Translations under genes and position numbers: made by a program | The notes under the pieces: model-generated | Told to the model about the DNA's origin: nothing | The model's input: only the letters and a program-made list of their open reading frames with translations | Databases searched by the model: none | NCBI GenBank assembly: GCA_028711355.1 | Contig: JAQTSL010000085.1 | Span: 1-11,986 of the forward strand | DNA length: 11,986 nucleotides | Direction of reading: 5' to 3' | Source: Rhodoferax sp. | GTDB lineage: Bacteria > Pseudomonadota > Gammaproteobacteria > Burkholderiales > Burkholderiaceae_C | Shown: piece by piece, positions 1-7,227 of the stretch | Position numbering within the stretch: position 1 is the first letter of the stretch | Layout: every line of letters starts with the position of its first letter

Positions 1-1358
1 GGGCGTATCTCCATGCTGTCGAGAAAGCGCAGCAACACCGTTTGAGAGGACAACGGAATGTCCGCAACTTCATCGAGGAACAGTGAACCGCCGTCGGCCA
101 GGCGGGCCAACCCTTGTGCTCCGTCATGACGGGCGTCGGTAAAAGCTCCGCGTTCGTGTCCGAAAATTTCGGAAATAAACAAGGCCTCTGGTATGGCACC
201 ACAATTTACGGCAACAAACTCGCCTTTGCGAGTACTCAGTTCATGAACATGGCGAGCCATCAACTCCTTGCCAGTGCCGGTCTCGCCGTGCAAATGAATC
301 GGCATGCGCAAGCGCGTCGCGTTCTCCAGACCGGCCATGGCGTGGCTCAGGCTGGCATCCTGGCAGACAAAGCCGATGTCCTTTTGTTCGCGCACAATGG
401 AAACCTTGGCTGGAACAGACGCTGCCATAGGCAACCGGCCCGAAGCTTGATCATGCATGCCAATCTGGCGACACACCATAAAAACGCTGCTACCGGCGCG
501 GTCGCGAATCCTGATCACGCCACCACGCATCAAATTCTCGATGGCGGAGCCAAACTTGCCGTCAAATAGCTCCTCAAAACGACTACCCCGCAAGGCGGGC
601 AGTCCCACCAGCAGTGCTTGTCCCGGTCGATTGACAGAAGCAACCTCCCCGTCCGGCGATACGGCGATCAACCCCGATGACAAGGTATCCAGATATTCAG
701 CACGGGGATGGAAGGCAAAGATAAAGTGGCCGCCACTCTCCTGGTAGATCAACCCATTCTCTACCGTAGCGGCCGCCATTTTCACCAGTGCGTGGGTGTG
801 CTGCTGGCGCACTTCACTCGAACAGGAGGCGTCCAGCAAGCCGACAACTTCACCCTGGGCATTGAGAATCGGCGCTGCCATACAACTGAGTTGCCCATGA
901 CCGCTGAAGTAATGCTCGCGGCCATAGATGGCGACCGGTGACTTTTCAAGAATGGCCAACCCCAGTGCATTGGTTCCACACTCGGGTTCACGCCAGACGC
1001 TGCCGGGAATGATGGCTTTCCCGGCACGGCTGACAGCAAAGTTCTGATCGCTGACGGTATCGAGGATCACGCCGTCGGGGTCGGCAAAGGCAATCAGAAA
1101 ATTGGAGCCGGCAATTTGGGAATACAGGTTTTGCATCTCAGCCAGCGCCAGACGCCTGAGCACCGCGCTGCGCTCGCGCTTTTGCCGCACCTCGGCAAAA
1201 GGGATGACCATGTCCTGCGGCTGCGAACAGGGCGCAAGTCCATAGTCACGGCAGCGTTGCCAACTCGCGGCCACGGTTGTCGTCAAGGTCGCCGCCGGAA
1301 AGCGATGACCACTCTCAAGCGCGCGGCGGGCGCGCTCAATTCCTGATAAATGTTGCAT
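1..1358 (-). CDS. AcoR-type sigma-54-dependent activator (C-terminus beyond window)
   Basis: Bacterial enhancer-binding protein that would use ATP hydrolysis to open sigma-54 promoters; 452 codons are visible and the rest, including the DNA-binding helix-turn-helix, lies outside the window. An AcoR-like N-terminus (SWQRC near residue 32) leads into a GAF-type sensor region (about 80-205, with ECGTNALGLAI near 126), a PAS-like segment (about 220-300) and the AAA+ domain from about 330. Walker A is GETGTGKE (358-365) and Walker B ends LFLDE (426-430). The sigma-54-contacting loop reads GAFTDA (404-409) instead of GAFTGA. The ATG at 1358 is chosen because AAGGAGGAGA directly precedes it. The gene diverges from an operon with a sigma-54 promoter, so it is the likely activator of that operon. 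The effector is unknown; relatives sense acetoin, alcohols or aromatics. Confidence 0.93.
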   Translation of the reverse strand, partial: MQHLSGIERARRALESGHRFPAATLTTTVAASWQRCRDYGLAPCSQPQDMVIPFAEVRQKRERSAVLRRLALAEMQNLYSQIAGSNFLIAFADPDGVILDTVSDQNFAVSRAGKAIIPGSVWREPECGTNALGLAILEKSPVAIYGREHYFSGHGQLSCMAAPILNAQGEVVGLLDASCSSEVRQQHTHALVKMAAATVENGLIYQESGGHFIFAFHPRAEYLDTLSSGLIAVSPDGEVASVNRPGQALLVGLPALRGSRFEELFDGKFGSAIENLMRGGVIRIRDRAGSSVFMVCRQIGMHDQASGRLPMAASVPAKVSIVREQKDIGFVCQDASLSHAMAGLENATRLRMPIHLHGETGTGKELMARHVHELSTRKGEFVAVNCGAIPEALFISEIFGHERGAFTDARHDGAQGLARLADGGSLFLDEVADIPLSSQTVLLRFLDSMEIR

Positions 1359-1383
1359 GTCTCCTCCTTCATGTACTTTGCAC

Positions 1384-1402
1384 GAATGGAATGAAACCAT
1401 TC
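1384..1402. repeat. Inverted repeat GAATGG-N7-CCATTC over the activator's -10 region
   Basis: Perfect 6-bp arms (1384-1389 and 1397-1402) separated by 7 bp. The right arm overlaps the candidate -10 box of the leftward promoter, a position suitable for an operator that represses the activator gene. The binding protein is unknown. Confidence 0.4.
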
Positions 1403-1426
1403 TAGGGGGATTACAAAAATCTTCAA
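1399..1426 (-). promoter_or_regulatory. Candidate sigma-70 promoter of the activator gene
   Basis: Reading leftward, TTGAAG (1426-1421) and TAGAAT (1404-1399) are 16 bp apart, matching 4/6 and 5/6 of the -35/-10 consensus. The predicted start near 1392 leaves about 34 nt of leader before the ATG. This is motif matching by eye only. Confidence 0.45.
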
Positions 1427-1437
1427 TGTGCAGAAAG

Positions 1438-1491
1438 TGAACAGTCAAAAGACCTGGCTGTTCATTACATGGACGCGAAATAACAGTCAAA
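1438..1491. promoter_or_regulatory. Candidate upstream activator sites: repeats of AACAGTCAAA
   Basis: AACAGTCAAA occurs twice in direct orientation (1440-1449 and 1482-1491), with start points 42 bp apart, about four helical turns. Between them, CTGTTCA (1458-1464) is a perfect inverted partner of TGAACAG (1438-1444). The cluster lies about 40-90 bp upstream of the sigma-54 promoter, within the usual range for enhancer sites of such activators. Assignment to the adjacent regulator is inferred. Confidence 0.45.
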
Positions 1492-1527
1492 TGGCAGTTT
1501 TCCCCGGTAAAAGGGCTGCGGTTCAGC

Positions 1528-1545
1528 TTGGCACGGACTGTGCAT
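1528..1545 (+). promoter_or_regulatory. Sigma-54 (-24/-12) promoter of the dehydrogenase/transport operon
   Basis: TTGGCACGGACTGTGCAT carries the invariant GG (1530-1531) and GC (1542-1543) separated by exactly 10 bp, with a full TTGGCACG -24 element and GTGCA at -12. Transcription would start near 1555, giving about 38 nt before the dehydrogenase ATG. The divergent sigma-54 activator supports the call. Confidence 0.85.
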
Positions 1546-1592
1546 TATGGTGATTGATTCGCGGCATGTTGCCGATACAGGAGATCAACGAA

Positions 1593-2645
1593 ATGAAAGC
1601 ACAAGTGCTCAAGACTTACGACGAACAACTCACTGCGGACCGATGGGTTTCGCTTGAGGATGTTCCAGATCCAACCATAACCAAGTCAACCGACGTCATC
1701 GTGCGTATTGGTGGTGCAGGGGTCTGTCGTACCGACCTACACATCATTGAGGGCGTGTGGAAACCCCATATGGACCCCAATGGCAACGCGCTGTTGCCCT
1801 TCATCATGGGCCATGAAAACGCCGGTTGGATCGAGGCGGTCGGAAAAGACGTCGAAAATCTCAAGGTCGGCGATCCCGTCATCGTTCATCCAAAAATTAC
1901 TGGCGGTACCTGTCTGGCCTGCCGTCGTGGACACGATATGCATGGCGTTGGCAAGTTCCCTGGTCTCGACTCGAACGGGGGTTATGCCGAGTACCTAGGC
2001 ACCTCCGAACGCAACATTGTCCCCTTGCCAAAAACACTGGCACCAAAAGACGTCGCACCTTATGCGGATGCCGGGTTGACCGCCTACCGCGCCGTCAAAA
2101 AAGCAACGCGCCACCTGCTGCCCGGTGACCGCTGCGTCGTCATCGGTGCCGGTGGACTGGGGCACATCGGCATCCAATGCCTCAAAGCCATGTGCGCCGC
2201 CGACATCATCGTCGTGGACATGTCGGAAGCGTCCTTGAAACTCGCCGGAAAAAGTGGCGCAGATCATCTGATCCTGGCTGACGGCAATGAAGTTGAAGCC
2301 GTTTTGTTGTTGACAGATGGTCAGGGCGCCGAGGCCGTGCTCGATTTCGTTGGTGAAAAAGGAACCACCAGCAAAGGCCTGGCGATGACCCGCGCGATGG
2401 GCAGTTACTACATCGTTGGGTACGGCGAAGACATCAAGGTTCCGGCGGTGGATCTGATCATCACCGAGAAGAACATTATTGGCAATCTGGTTGGCAACTG
2501 GGCCGAGTTGGTAGAGCTGATGGCTCTGGCTGATCGAGGTCTGGTTAATTTGGCGACGGTGGAGTACCGCCTCGCTGACGCCAATCAGGCCCTGAAGGAT
2601 CTCCACAACGGAAAGATACACGGACGTGCCGTGCTCATTCCATAA
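1593..2645 (+). CDS. Zinc-dependent, NAD-type alcohol dehydrogenase (MDR family)
   Basis: Cytoplasmic medium-chain dehydrogenase of 350 residues, expected to oxidise an alcohol to an aldehyde or ketone. C45 in GVCRTDLH, H74-E75 in GHE, and D159 are at the catalytic zinc positions. The Rossmann motif GAGGLG is at 185-190, and D209 at the end of the second strand suggests NAD over NADP. In the structural zinc lobe only C107 and C110 remain; the first and fourth cysteine positions are G104 and G118. The ATG at 1593 follows CAGGAGA at good spacing and starts the family-typical MKAQVLK; an upstream in-frame TTG at 1554 would place the start at the predicted transcription start and is unlikely. It is the first gene of the operon, 38 bp ahead of the binding-protein gene. 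Substrate unknown, probably the alcohol or polyol imported by the transporter. Confidence 0.93.
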   Translation: MKAQVLKTYDEQLTADRWVSLEDVPDPTITKSTDVIVRIGGAGVCRTDLHIIEGVWKPHMDPNGNALLPFIMGHENAGWIEAVGKDVENLKVGDPVIVHPKITGGTCLACRRGHDMHGVGKFPGLDSNGGYAEYLGTSERNIVPLPKTLAPKDVAPYADAGLTAYRAVKKATRHLLPGDRCVVIGAGGLGHIGIQCLKAMCAADIIVVDMSEASLKLAGKSGADHLILADGNEVEAVLLLTDGQGAEAVLDFVGEKGTTSKGLAMTRAMGSYYIVGYGEDIKVPAVDLIITEKNIIGNLVGNWAELVELMALADRGLVNLATVEYRLADANQALKDLHNGKIHGRAVLIP

Positions 2646-2683
2646 ACCACCGCAGCAAACCAAGCACTAACAGAGGAAGACAA

Positions 2684-4282
2684 ATGAAACATTCATCGAT
2701 TCGAAGCCATACCCTGACAAAGAAAAAGGCCGTTCCCGTTCTGCTGGGCGCAGTCGCAGCGGGTCTCCTGCAGTTCGGCTGCATCAGCGCCGGGGCGGCT
2801 GACATCAGCTATAGCAAATATGGTAACTACGCCAAGTACGGTTCGGCAGCCGACGTGCCGGGTATGTGCTCCTACGAAGCCATTGGAAAGAAGAACTACA
2901 AGGGCCGCACCCTGAAAATCATCAGCCATGCCGTGCCGGTGCTGGGTGAACCAACGGATGTCCATGCCAAACAGTTTCAGGATCTGACGGGGGCCAAAGT
3001 CGATGTGGTTCATATTCCCTTTGGAGACCTTTACCAGCGGATCATGATTCCGTTCCAAACCGGGCAAGCCGCCTACGACGTGTTGTTCTACCCATCACTG
3101 TGGATCGGTGATGTGCAGAGCTTTCTGGCACCGGTGCCGGCCGCGTACGAAGCAGCTGCTGGCATGAAGGATGTCACAGCCAACTACCGCGATGTGGCGA
3201 CCTGGGGCAACCAGATGGTGCAGTACCCGGTGGATGGCGACCGCCACTACATGAAATACCGCTCGGATATCTTCAGCAACCCGCAGATGCAGGCTCGTTA
3301 CAAAGAAAAGACCGGCAAAGGGCTGAAGGTACCCGCTACGTGGGAAGAGTACAACGACGTTGCGGCGTTTTTCTCGGGTTGGGACTGGGCCGGCGACGGC
3401 AAGCCGCACTTCGGTAGCGCCGAAGTGACCAAGCGTGACGATCTGATGTTCTCTGCCTTTATCAGCCGGGTTTCGGCTTACGCCAAAAATCCCAAGGTCA
3501 AGGGGGGTTTCTTCTTCGATCTGAAGACCATGAAGCCGCAAGTCAACAACCCGGGGTGGGTGCGCGGTCTTGAAATGTTCATCAAAGCCAAATCAGCGTT
3601 CCCTCCTGGCGGCACCAATTTCGGTCTGGGCGACGAAATCTTCTCCTTTGGTGGTGGGCAGACACTGATGAGCTACAGCTGGGACGATGCCTTCATTCAG
3701 GCCATGGAGCAAGGCAGTCCGATTCGCAACAAGGTTGCGGCAGCCCCCCTGCCCGGCTCCAACGAAGTCTGGAACCGTGTGACCGGCAAGTGGGATCACT
3801 TTGACACCCCGAATGCGCCACCCTACATCACCTGGGGTTGGACATCGGCGGTCGCCAAGGCTTCCAAAAATCAGGACATGGCGTTTGATTACCTGTGCTT
3901 TTTCTCGAACGAAGCCAATGCCAACCTGGACCTCCAGATCGGACGGTTTGGTATCAACCCGTACCGCAAAGCACATTTTGACGCGGGATTTTGGCAATCC
4001 AAGCTGGGTTGGGAAAAGAGCATTGCAGAATCTTACGTGAAGACTCTGGGCGGCATGGATGCCAGCAATAACCGGGTTTTTGACCTCCGCGTCCCCGGTG
4101 TCAACCAGTTCATGTCGACACTGGCCAACGGTGTCGCCGAAGCTATGGCAGGACAGAAATCCCCACAAGCCGCACTCGACGATGTGGCTCAGCAATGGAC
4201 CGATATCGTCAACAAGATTGGCGCGGACAAAGTTCGCAGCGCCTATAAAAATGTGGTGACACTCGAAGACAAGGGCCGCTAA
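2684..4282 (+). CDS. Periplasmic solute-binding protein of a carbohydrate/polyol ABC importer
   Basis: Extracellular solute-binding protein (family 1-like), 532 residues, delivering substrate to the permeases encoded next. The N-terminus is a classic Sec signal: lysines at 13-15, a hydrophobic core, and an AGA|AD signal-peptidase I site after about residue 38. C33 is in QFGC, which is not a good lipobox. The mature protein begins with Tyr/Gly-rich YSKYGNYAKYG. The core has the typical lobes, including a VPATWEEYNDVAAFF segment and ITWGWTSAVAKASKN near 380. It is longer than maltose-type binding proteins (about 400) and closer to GlpV-type glycerol-binding proteins, which fits the GlpS/GlpT-like ATPases downstream. 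The start has an AGAGGAAG ribosome binding site. The ligand cannot be deduced. Confidence 0.9.
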   Translation: MKHSSIRSHTLTKKKAVPVLLGAVAAGLLQFGCISAGAADISYSKYGNYAKYGSAADVPGMCSYEAIGKKNYKGRTLKIISHAVPVLGEPTDVHAKQFQDLTGAKVDVVHIPFGDLYQRIMIPFQTGQAAYDVLFYPSLWIGDVQSFLAPVPAAYEAAAGMKDVTANYRDVATWGNQMVQYPVDGDRHYMKYRSDIFSNPQMQARYKEKTGKGLKVPATWEEYNDVAAFFSGWDWAGDGKPHFGSAEVTKRDDLMFSAFISRVSAYAKNPKVKGGFFFDLKTMKPQVNNPGWVRGLEMFIKAKSAFPPGGTNFGLGDEIFSFGGGQTLMSYSWDDAFIQAMEQGSPIRNKVAAAPLPGSNEVWNRVTGKWDHFDTPNAPPYITWGWTSAVAKASKNQDMAFDYLCFFSNEANANLDLQIGRFGINPYRKAHFDAGFWQSKLGWEKSIAESYVKTLGGMDASNNRVFDLRVPGVNQFMSTLANGVAEAMAGQKSPQAALDDVAQQWTDIVNKIGADKVRSAYKNVVTLEDKGR

Positions 4283-4304
4283 GTTCCCGCAGTTGCTTGA
4301 CAGA

Positions 4305-4334
4305 CATGGCCAAACCTGCCCAGGTTTGACCATG
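4305..4334 (+). other. Strong intercistronic hairpin after the binding-protein gene
   Basis: Thirteen-base arms, CATGGCCAAACCT (4305-4317) and AGGTTTGACCATG (4322-4334), pair with one mismatch around the 4-nt loop GCCC. No T-run follows, so it is not a canonical intrinsic terminator. Its place between the binding-protein and permease genes matches stem-loops known from other binding-protein operons that protect the upstream mRNA and raise binding protein over membrane components; that role is inferred here. Confidence 0.7.
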
Positions 4335-4411
4335 CTTTGTGACGTTCATTGTTACTTTCACATGTGCTGCCCGTTCACAAGAACGGGGCCAGTGCGAACA
4401 AAGGTATTTTC

Positions 4412-5293
4412 ATGGGTGAAACCGGACTGAGACCGTACAAACTTGCCTTCCTGCTACCGGGTCTGCTGACGCTGCTGGCCATTATTTTGTTTCCCTTGCT
4501 GTTCACCATTCGGGTCAGCGCATCGGGCTGGGATGCCATCACGCCAGGGTTGAATTGGATAGGTGGACACAACTATGCCCTGCTCTGGAGCGATGTGCGT
4601 TTCTGGCAGTCGCTGGCTCGCCTGAGCGCGATGGCCATTGGCACCGTGCTCATTCAGTATGTGCTGGGCTTTGCCCTGGCACTTTTAGTTTGGCATGATG
4701 TCAAGGCGCGTCGTTTCTTTCGTTTACTTTTTCTGATCCCGATGATGACAACACCCGTCATCATGTCGGTCATCTGGAGAACCATTTTTCACGAGTCGCT
4801 GGGGCCGGCCAATGATCTGTTGCAACTTGTTGGCTTGGGTCCCTACCCCTGGCTCACGTCCGGTGGCTGGGCCATGGTCAGTGTGATGATTGTTGAAATC
4901 TGGCAGTGGACGCCCTTCATGTTCCTGCTCCTGCTCGCCGGCCTGATCAGCCTTCCCAGAGAACCCTTTCTGGCTGCCGCCATCGACGGTGCCGGACCGA
5001 TCAGAACCTTCTTGAACGTGACCTTTCCCTTGATGGCGACGGTTTCCATCGGCGCCATCATGATCCGCTTGATCGAGGCCTCCAAGCTGATGGAAACGGT
5101 TTACGTGTTGACATCGGGCGGCCCAGGCACCGCCACTGAAACTTCAGGCTACTACATCTATATCAAGGGGCTACGCGACTTCGATATCGGTTACGCCGCG
5201 TCCCTCTCCATCACTTACCTGGTCATCATGATCCTACTTCTTACCATCGTCGGCAAGCTGCTTCACCGCGTTCTCGTAGGGAGGAGTAGCTGA
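4412..5293 (+). CDS. ABC importer permease, MalF/GlpP type
   Basis: Inner-membrane permease subunit of 293 residues. A hydrophobic first helix (about 11-32) is followed by roughly five more, and the cytoplasmic EAA loop (about 182-206, LAAAIDGAGPIRTFLNVTFP) carries the conserved D192-G193 that docks on an ATPase. The ATG at 4412 is chosen because AAAGG lies 7 nt upstream; a TTG at 4349 would add 21 non-hydrophobic residues without a clear ribosome site. The stop TGA shares its A with the ATG of the next permease (TGATG), indicating translational coupling. With the following permease it should form the transmembrane heterodimer. Confidence 0.92.
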   Translation: MGETGLRPYKLAFLLPGLLTLLAIILFPLLFTIRVSASGWDAITPGLNWIGGHNYALLWSDVRFWQSLARLSAMAIGTVLIQYVLGFALALLVWHDVKARRFFRLLFLIPMMTTPVIMSVIWRTIFHESLGPANDLLQLVGLGPYPWLTSGGWAMVSVMIVEIWQWTPFMFLLLLAGLISLPREPFLAAAIDGAGPIRTFLNVTFPLMATVSIGAIMIRLIEASKLMETVYVLTSGGPGTATETSGYYIYIKGLRDFDIGYAASLSITYLVIMILLLTIVGKLLHRVLVGRSS

Positions 5294-6135
5294 TGTCGCG
5301 CCCCTACCTGTTTCTGAAATACCTGGCGATCACGCTCTGGAGCATCTTTGTTGTCACACCCTTTTTGTGGGCCCTGACGACCAGTTTCAAAACCGCCAAC
5401 GGGGTGACAGGCGGTCCCACTTATCTGCCATGGCTTCAATATGAACCGTCACTGAGCGGGTGGAAAAGCCTCTTCAGTGGTGGCGGCGGCATTGACATCG
5501 TCAAACCCTACATGGACAGCCTGATCGTGACGGCCAGCGCAAGTCTTATCAGTATTATTTTGGGTACGCTTGCGGCTTACGGCCTGTCCCGGTTCACCTA
5601 CCGGGCCGGATTTGTAAAAAACGCAGATCTGATTTTCTTCTTCATCTCGCAGCGCATCATGCCGCCGATTGTTCTGGCGATCCCGTTCTTTCTGATGCTC
5701 AAGTGGCTGGAACTGCTGGACAGCAAAATCGGCCTGATTCTGGTCTACGTGGCCTTGTTGTTACCCATTGCCGTCTGGATCATGGTTGACTTCTTCAACA
5801 ACATACCGCGTCAGATCGACGAAATGGCCATGCTGGACGGATGTACGCCGTTTCAGGCTTTCCTGCGCGTCATCCTCCCCAACTCGTTGCCAGGCATGAT
5901 CGTGGCAGGAATGTTTTGTCTGATCTTTGGCTGGAACGACTTCTTTTTTGCTTTCACGCTGACTTTTACCGACACGCAGTTACTTCCGGTGGCCATTGTC
6001 GCGTTGAACTCGTCGGTCACGCCATGGTGGAGTTTGTCGGCTTCGGCGTTGATCTCGGTGGCACCGCTGCTGCTGGTCGCGTTTGTGGTTGAACGCTTTT
6101 TGTCGCACGGCACGCTCGCTGGCGCCATTCGTTAG
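5293..6135 (+). CDS. ABC importer permease, MalG/GlpQ type
   Basis: Second inner-membrane permease, 280 residues, about six helices. The N-terminal helix (about 8-30) leads into the TSFK segment common to MalG-type proteins. The EAA loop runs about 172-196 (IDEMAMLDGCTPFQAFLRVILP), with D182-G183 in the usual place. GWNDFFFAF near 214 is a family-typical segment before a late helix. It overlaps the preceding permease stop by one base and ends 9 bp before the first ATPase gene. It pairs with the upstream permease to form the translocation path for the substrate brought by the periplasmic protein. Confidence 0.92.
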   Translation: MSRPYLFLKYLAITLWSIFVVTPFLWALTTSFKTANGVTGGPTYLPWLQYEPSLSGWKSLFSGGGGIDIVKPYMDSLIVTASASLISIILGTLAAYGLSRFTYRAGFVKNADLIFFFISQRIMPPIVLAIPFFLMLKWLELLDSKIGLILVYVALLLPIAVWIMVDFFNNIPRQIDEMAMLDGCTPFQAFLRVILPNSLPGMIVAGMFCLIFGWNDFFFAFTLTFTDTQLLPVAIVALNSSVTPWWSLSASALISVAPLLLVAFVVERFLSHGTLAGAIR

Positions 6136-6144
6136 GGAGCCACC

Positions 6145-7227
6145 ATGAGCCTGCAACTTCATGACCTCACCCTGACGATTGACGGTGTTTCTCACTTGAA
6201 CAACATCAACGCCAACTTCGAACGTGGCAAGCTGACGACGGTGATCGGTCGAACATTGGCCGGCAAGACCACGCTGATGCGAAGCATCTGCGGCTTGCAA
6301 ACGCTGAACCGTGGCACGTTGACGCTGGACGCCCAAAATTATTCCGCTTTGCCGGCCTGGCATCGCAACATCGCGATGGTGTACCAGCAATTCATCAACT
6401 ACCCTCACTTGAACGTGTACGAGAACGTCGCGTTTCCGCTGCGACGCAAGAAACTTGACGAAGTCATCATTGACCGTCGGGTGCGCGGAGTGCTCGACAA
6501 GGTCGGGTTGAGCGGCTTTGACAAGCGTCGACCATCCCAACTCTCGGGCGGACAGCAGCAACGCGTGGCCCTGGCCCGGGCGCTGGCGCGCGAGGCCGGC
6601 ATCCTGCTGCTCGATGAGCCTTTGGTCAACCTCGATTACAAATTGCGAGAGCAAATGCGCAGCGAATTTCGCAGCCTGCTGGAGCAGCAGGACCAAACGA
6701 TCGTGATCTACAACACCACCGAGCCAGTTGAGGCCATGCTGCTCGGCGACACCGTGGTTGTCATGCACGAGGGGCGTATCCTGCAGGTGGGGACCCCCTC
6801 TGAAGTGTTCGACCGTCCAGCCTCGATGCAGGTCGCGTCGATCGTGAACGACCCACCCATGAACTTCATCCCCGGCAGCAAGGAAGAGGGCGCCATTAAA
6901 CTGACCGGTGGTGTTCATATTGACCTACCGTCACACCTGAGCGGTTTGGCCGCAGGTGACTATTTGTTTGGTATTCGCGCCAATGAACTGCGGCTTGGAG
7001 ACATGTCGGTCACCGCTCAAGTGACTTTCTCAGAGGTCTCAGGTTCGGAAACCTTCCTTTATGTCGATTCACCGGTTGGCCAGATGACCTTGCAAGTCCG
7101 GGGCGTTCACATTCACGACCTGGCCTCGAACGTCGCAATCGGCATCCCCGGCGAACGCTTGTTTGCTTTTGAGAACCAAGGACAAAAAGGCTTGCTTGCA
7201 GCCCCTGCCACCGGAGCCCAGTTATGA
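6145..7227 (+). CDS. ABC importer ATPase, GlpS-like, with histidine-less H-loop
   Basis: Cytoplasmic ATP-binding subunit, 360 residues, with a C-terminal regulatory/OB-like region as in MalK-type proteins. Walker A reads GRTLAGKT (35-42): the GK-T core is kept but the usual SGCG is TLAG. The Q-loop is YQQF (80-83), the signature LSGGQ (133-137) is perfect, and Walker B is ILLLDE (153-158). The switch histidine is missing: canonical YVTHDQ aligns with YNTTEP, putting T192 at the H position. From memory, GlpS of the rhizobial glycerol importer shows the same TLAGKT and TTEP features. GGAG precedes the ATG. It overlaps the next ATPase gene by 4 bp (ATGA). It probably makes a heterodimer with that partner, contributing the competent signature motif. 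Confidence 0.93.
   Translation: MSLQLHDLTLTIDGVSHLNNINANFERGKLTTVIGRTLAGKTTLMRSICGLQTLNRGTLTLDAQNYSALPAWHRNIAMVYQQFINYPHLNVYENVAFPLRRKKLDEVIIDRRVRGVLDKVGLSGFDKRRPSQLSGGQQQRVALARALAREAGILLLDEPLVNLDYKLREQMRSEFRSLLEQQDQTIVIYNTTEPVEAMLLGDTVVVMHEGRILQVGTPSEVFDRPASMQVASIVNDPPMNFIPGSKEEGAIKLTGGVHIDLPSHLSGLAAGDYLFGIRANELRLGDMSVTAQVTFSEVSGSETFLYVDSPVGQMTLQVRGVHIHDLASNVAIGIPGERLFAFENQGQKGLLAAPATGAQL

Noticed and set aside
1554..1592. TTG start giving a longer dehydrogenase
   Set aside because: It would lie at the predicted sigma-54 transcription start, whereas the ATG at 1593 has a good ribosome site and matches the family N-terminus.
1995..2663. A 222-codon minus-strand frame antisense to the dehydrogenase
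   Set aside because: The sense frame encodes a clear dehydrogenase with all motifs; the antisense frame is a codon-bias shadow.
5980..6918. A 312-codon minus-strand frame antisense to permease and ATPase genes
   Set aside because: It spans the junction of two well-supported genes and has no domain features; it is a shadow frame.
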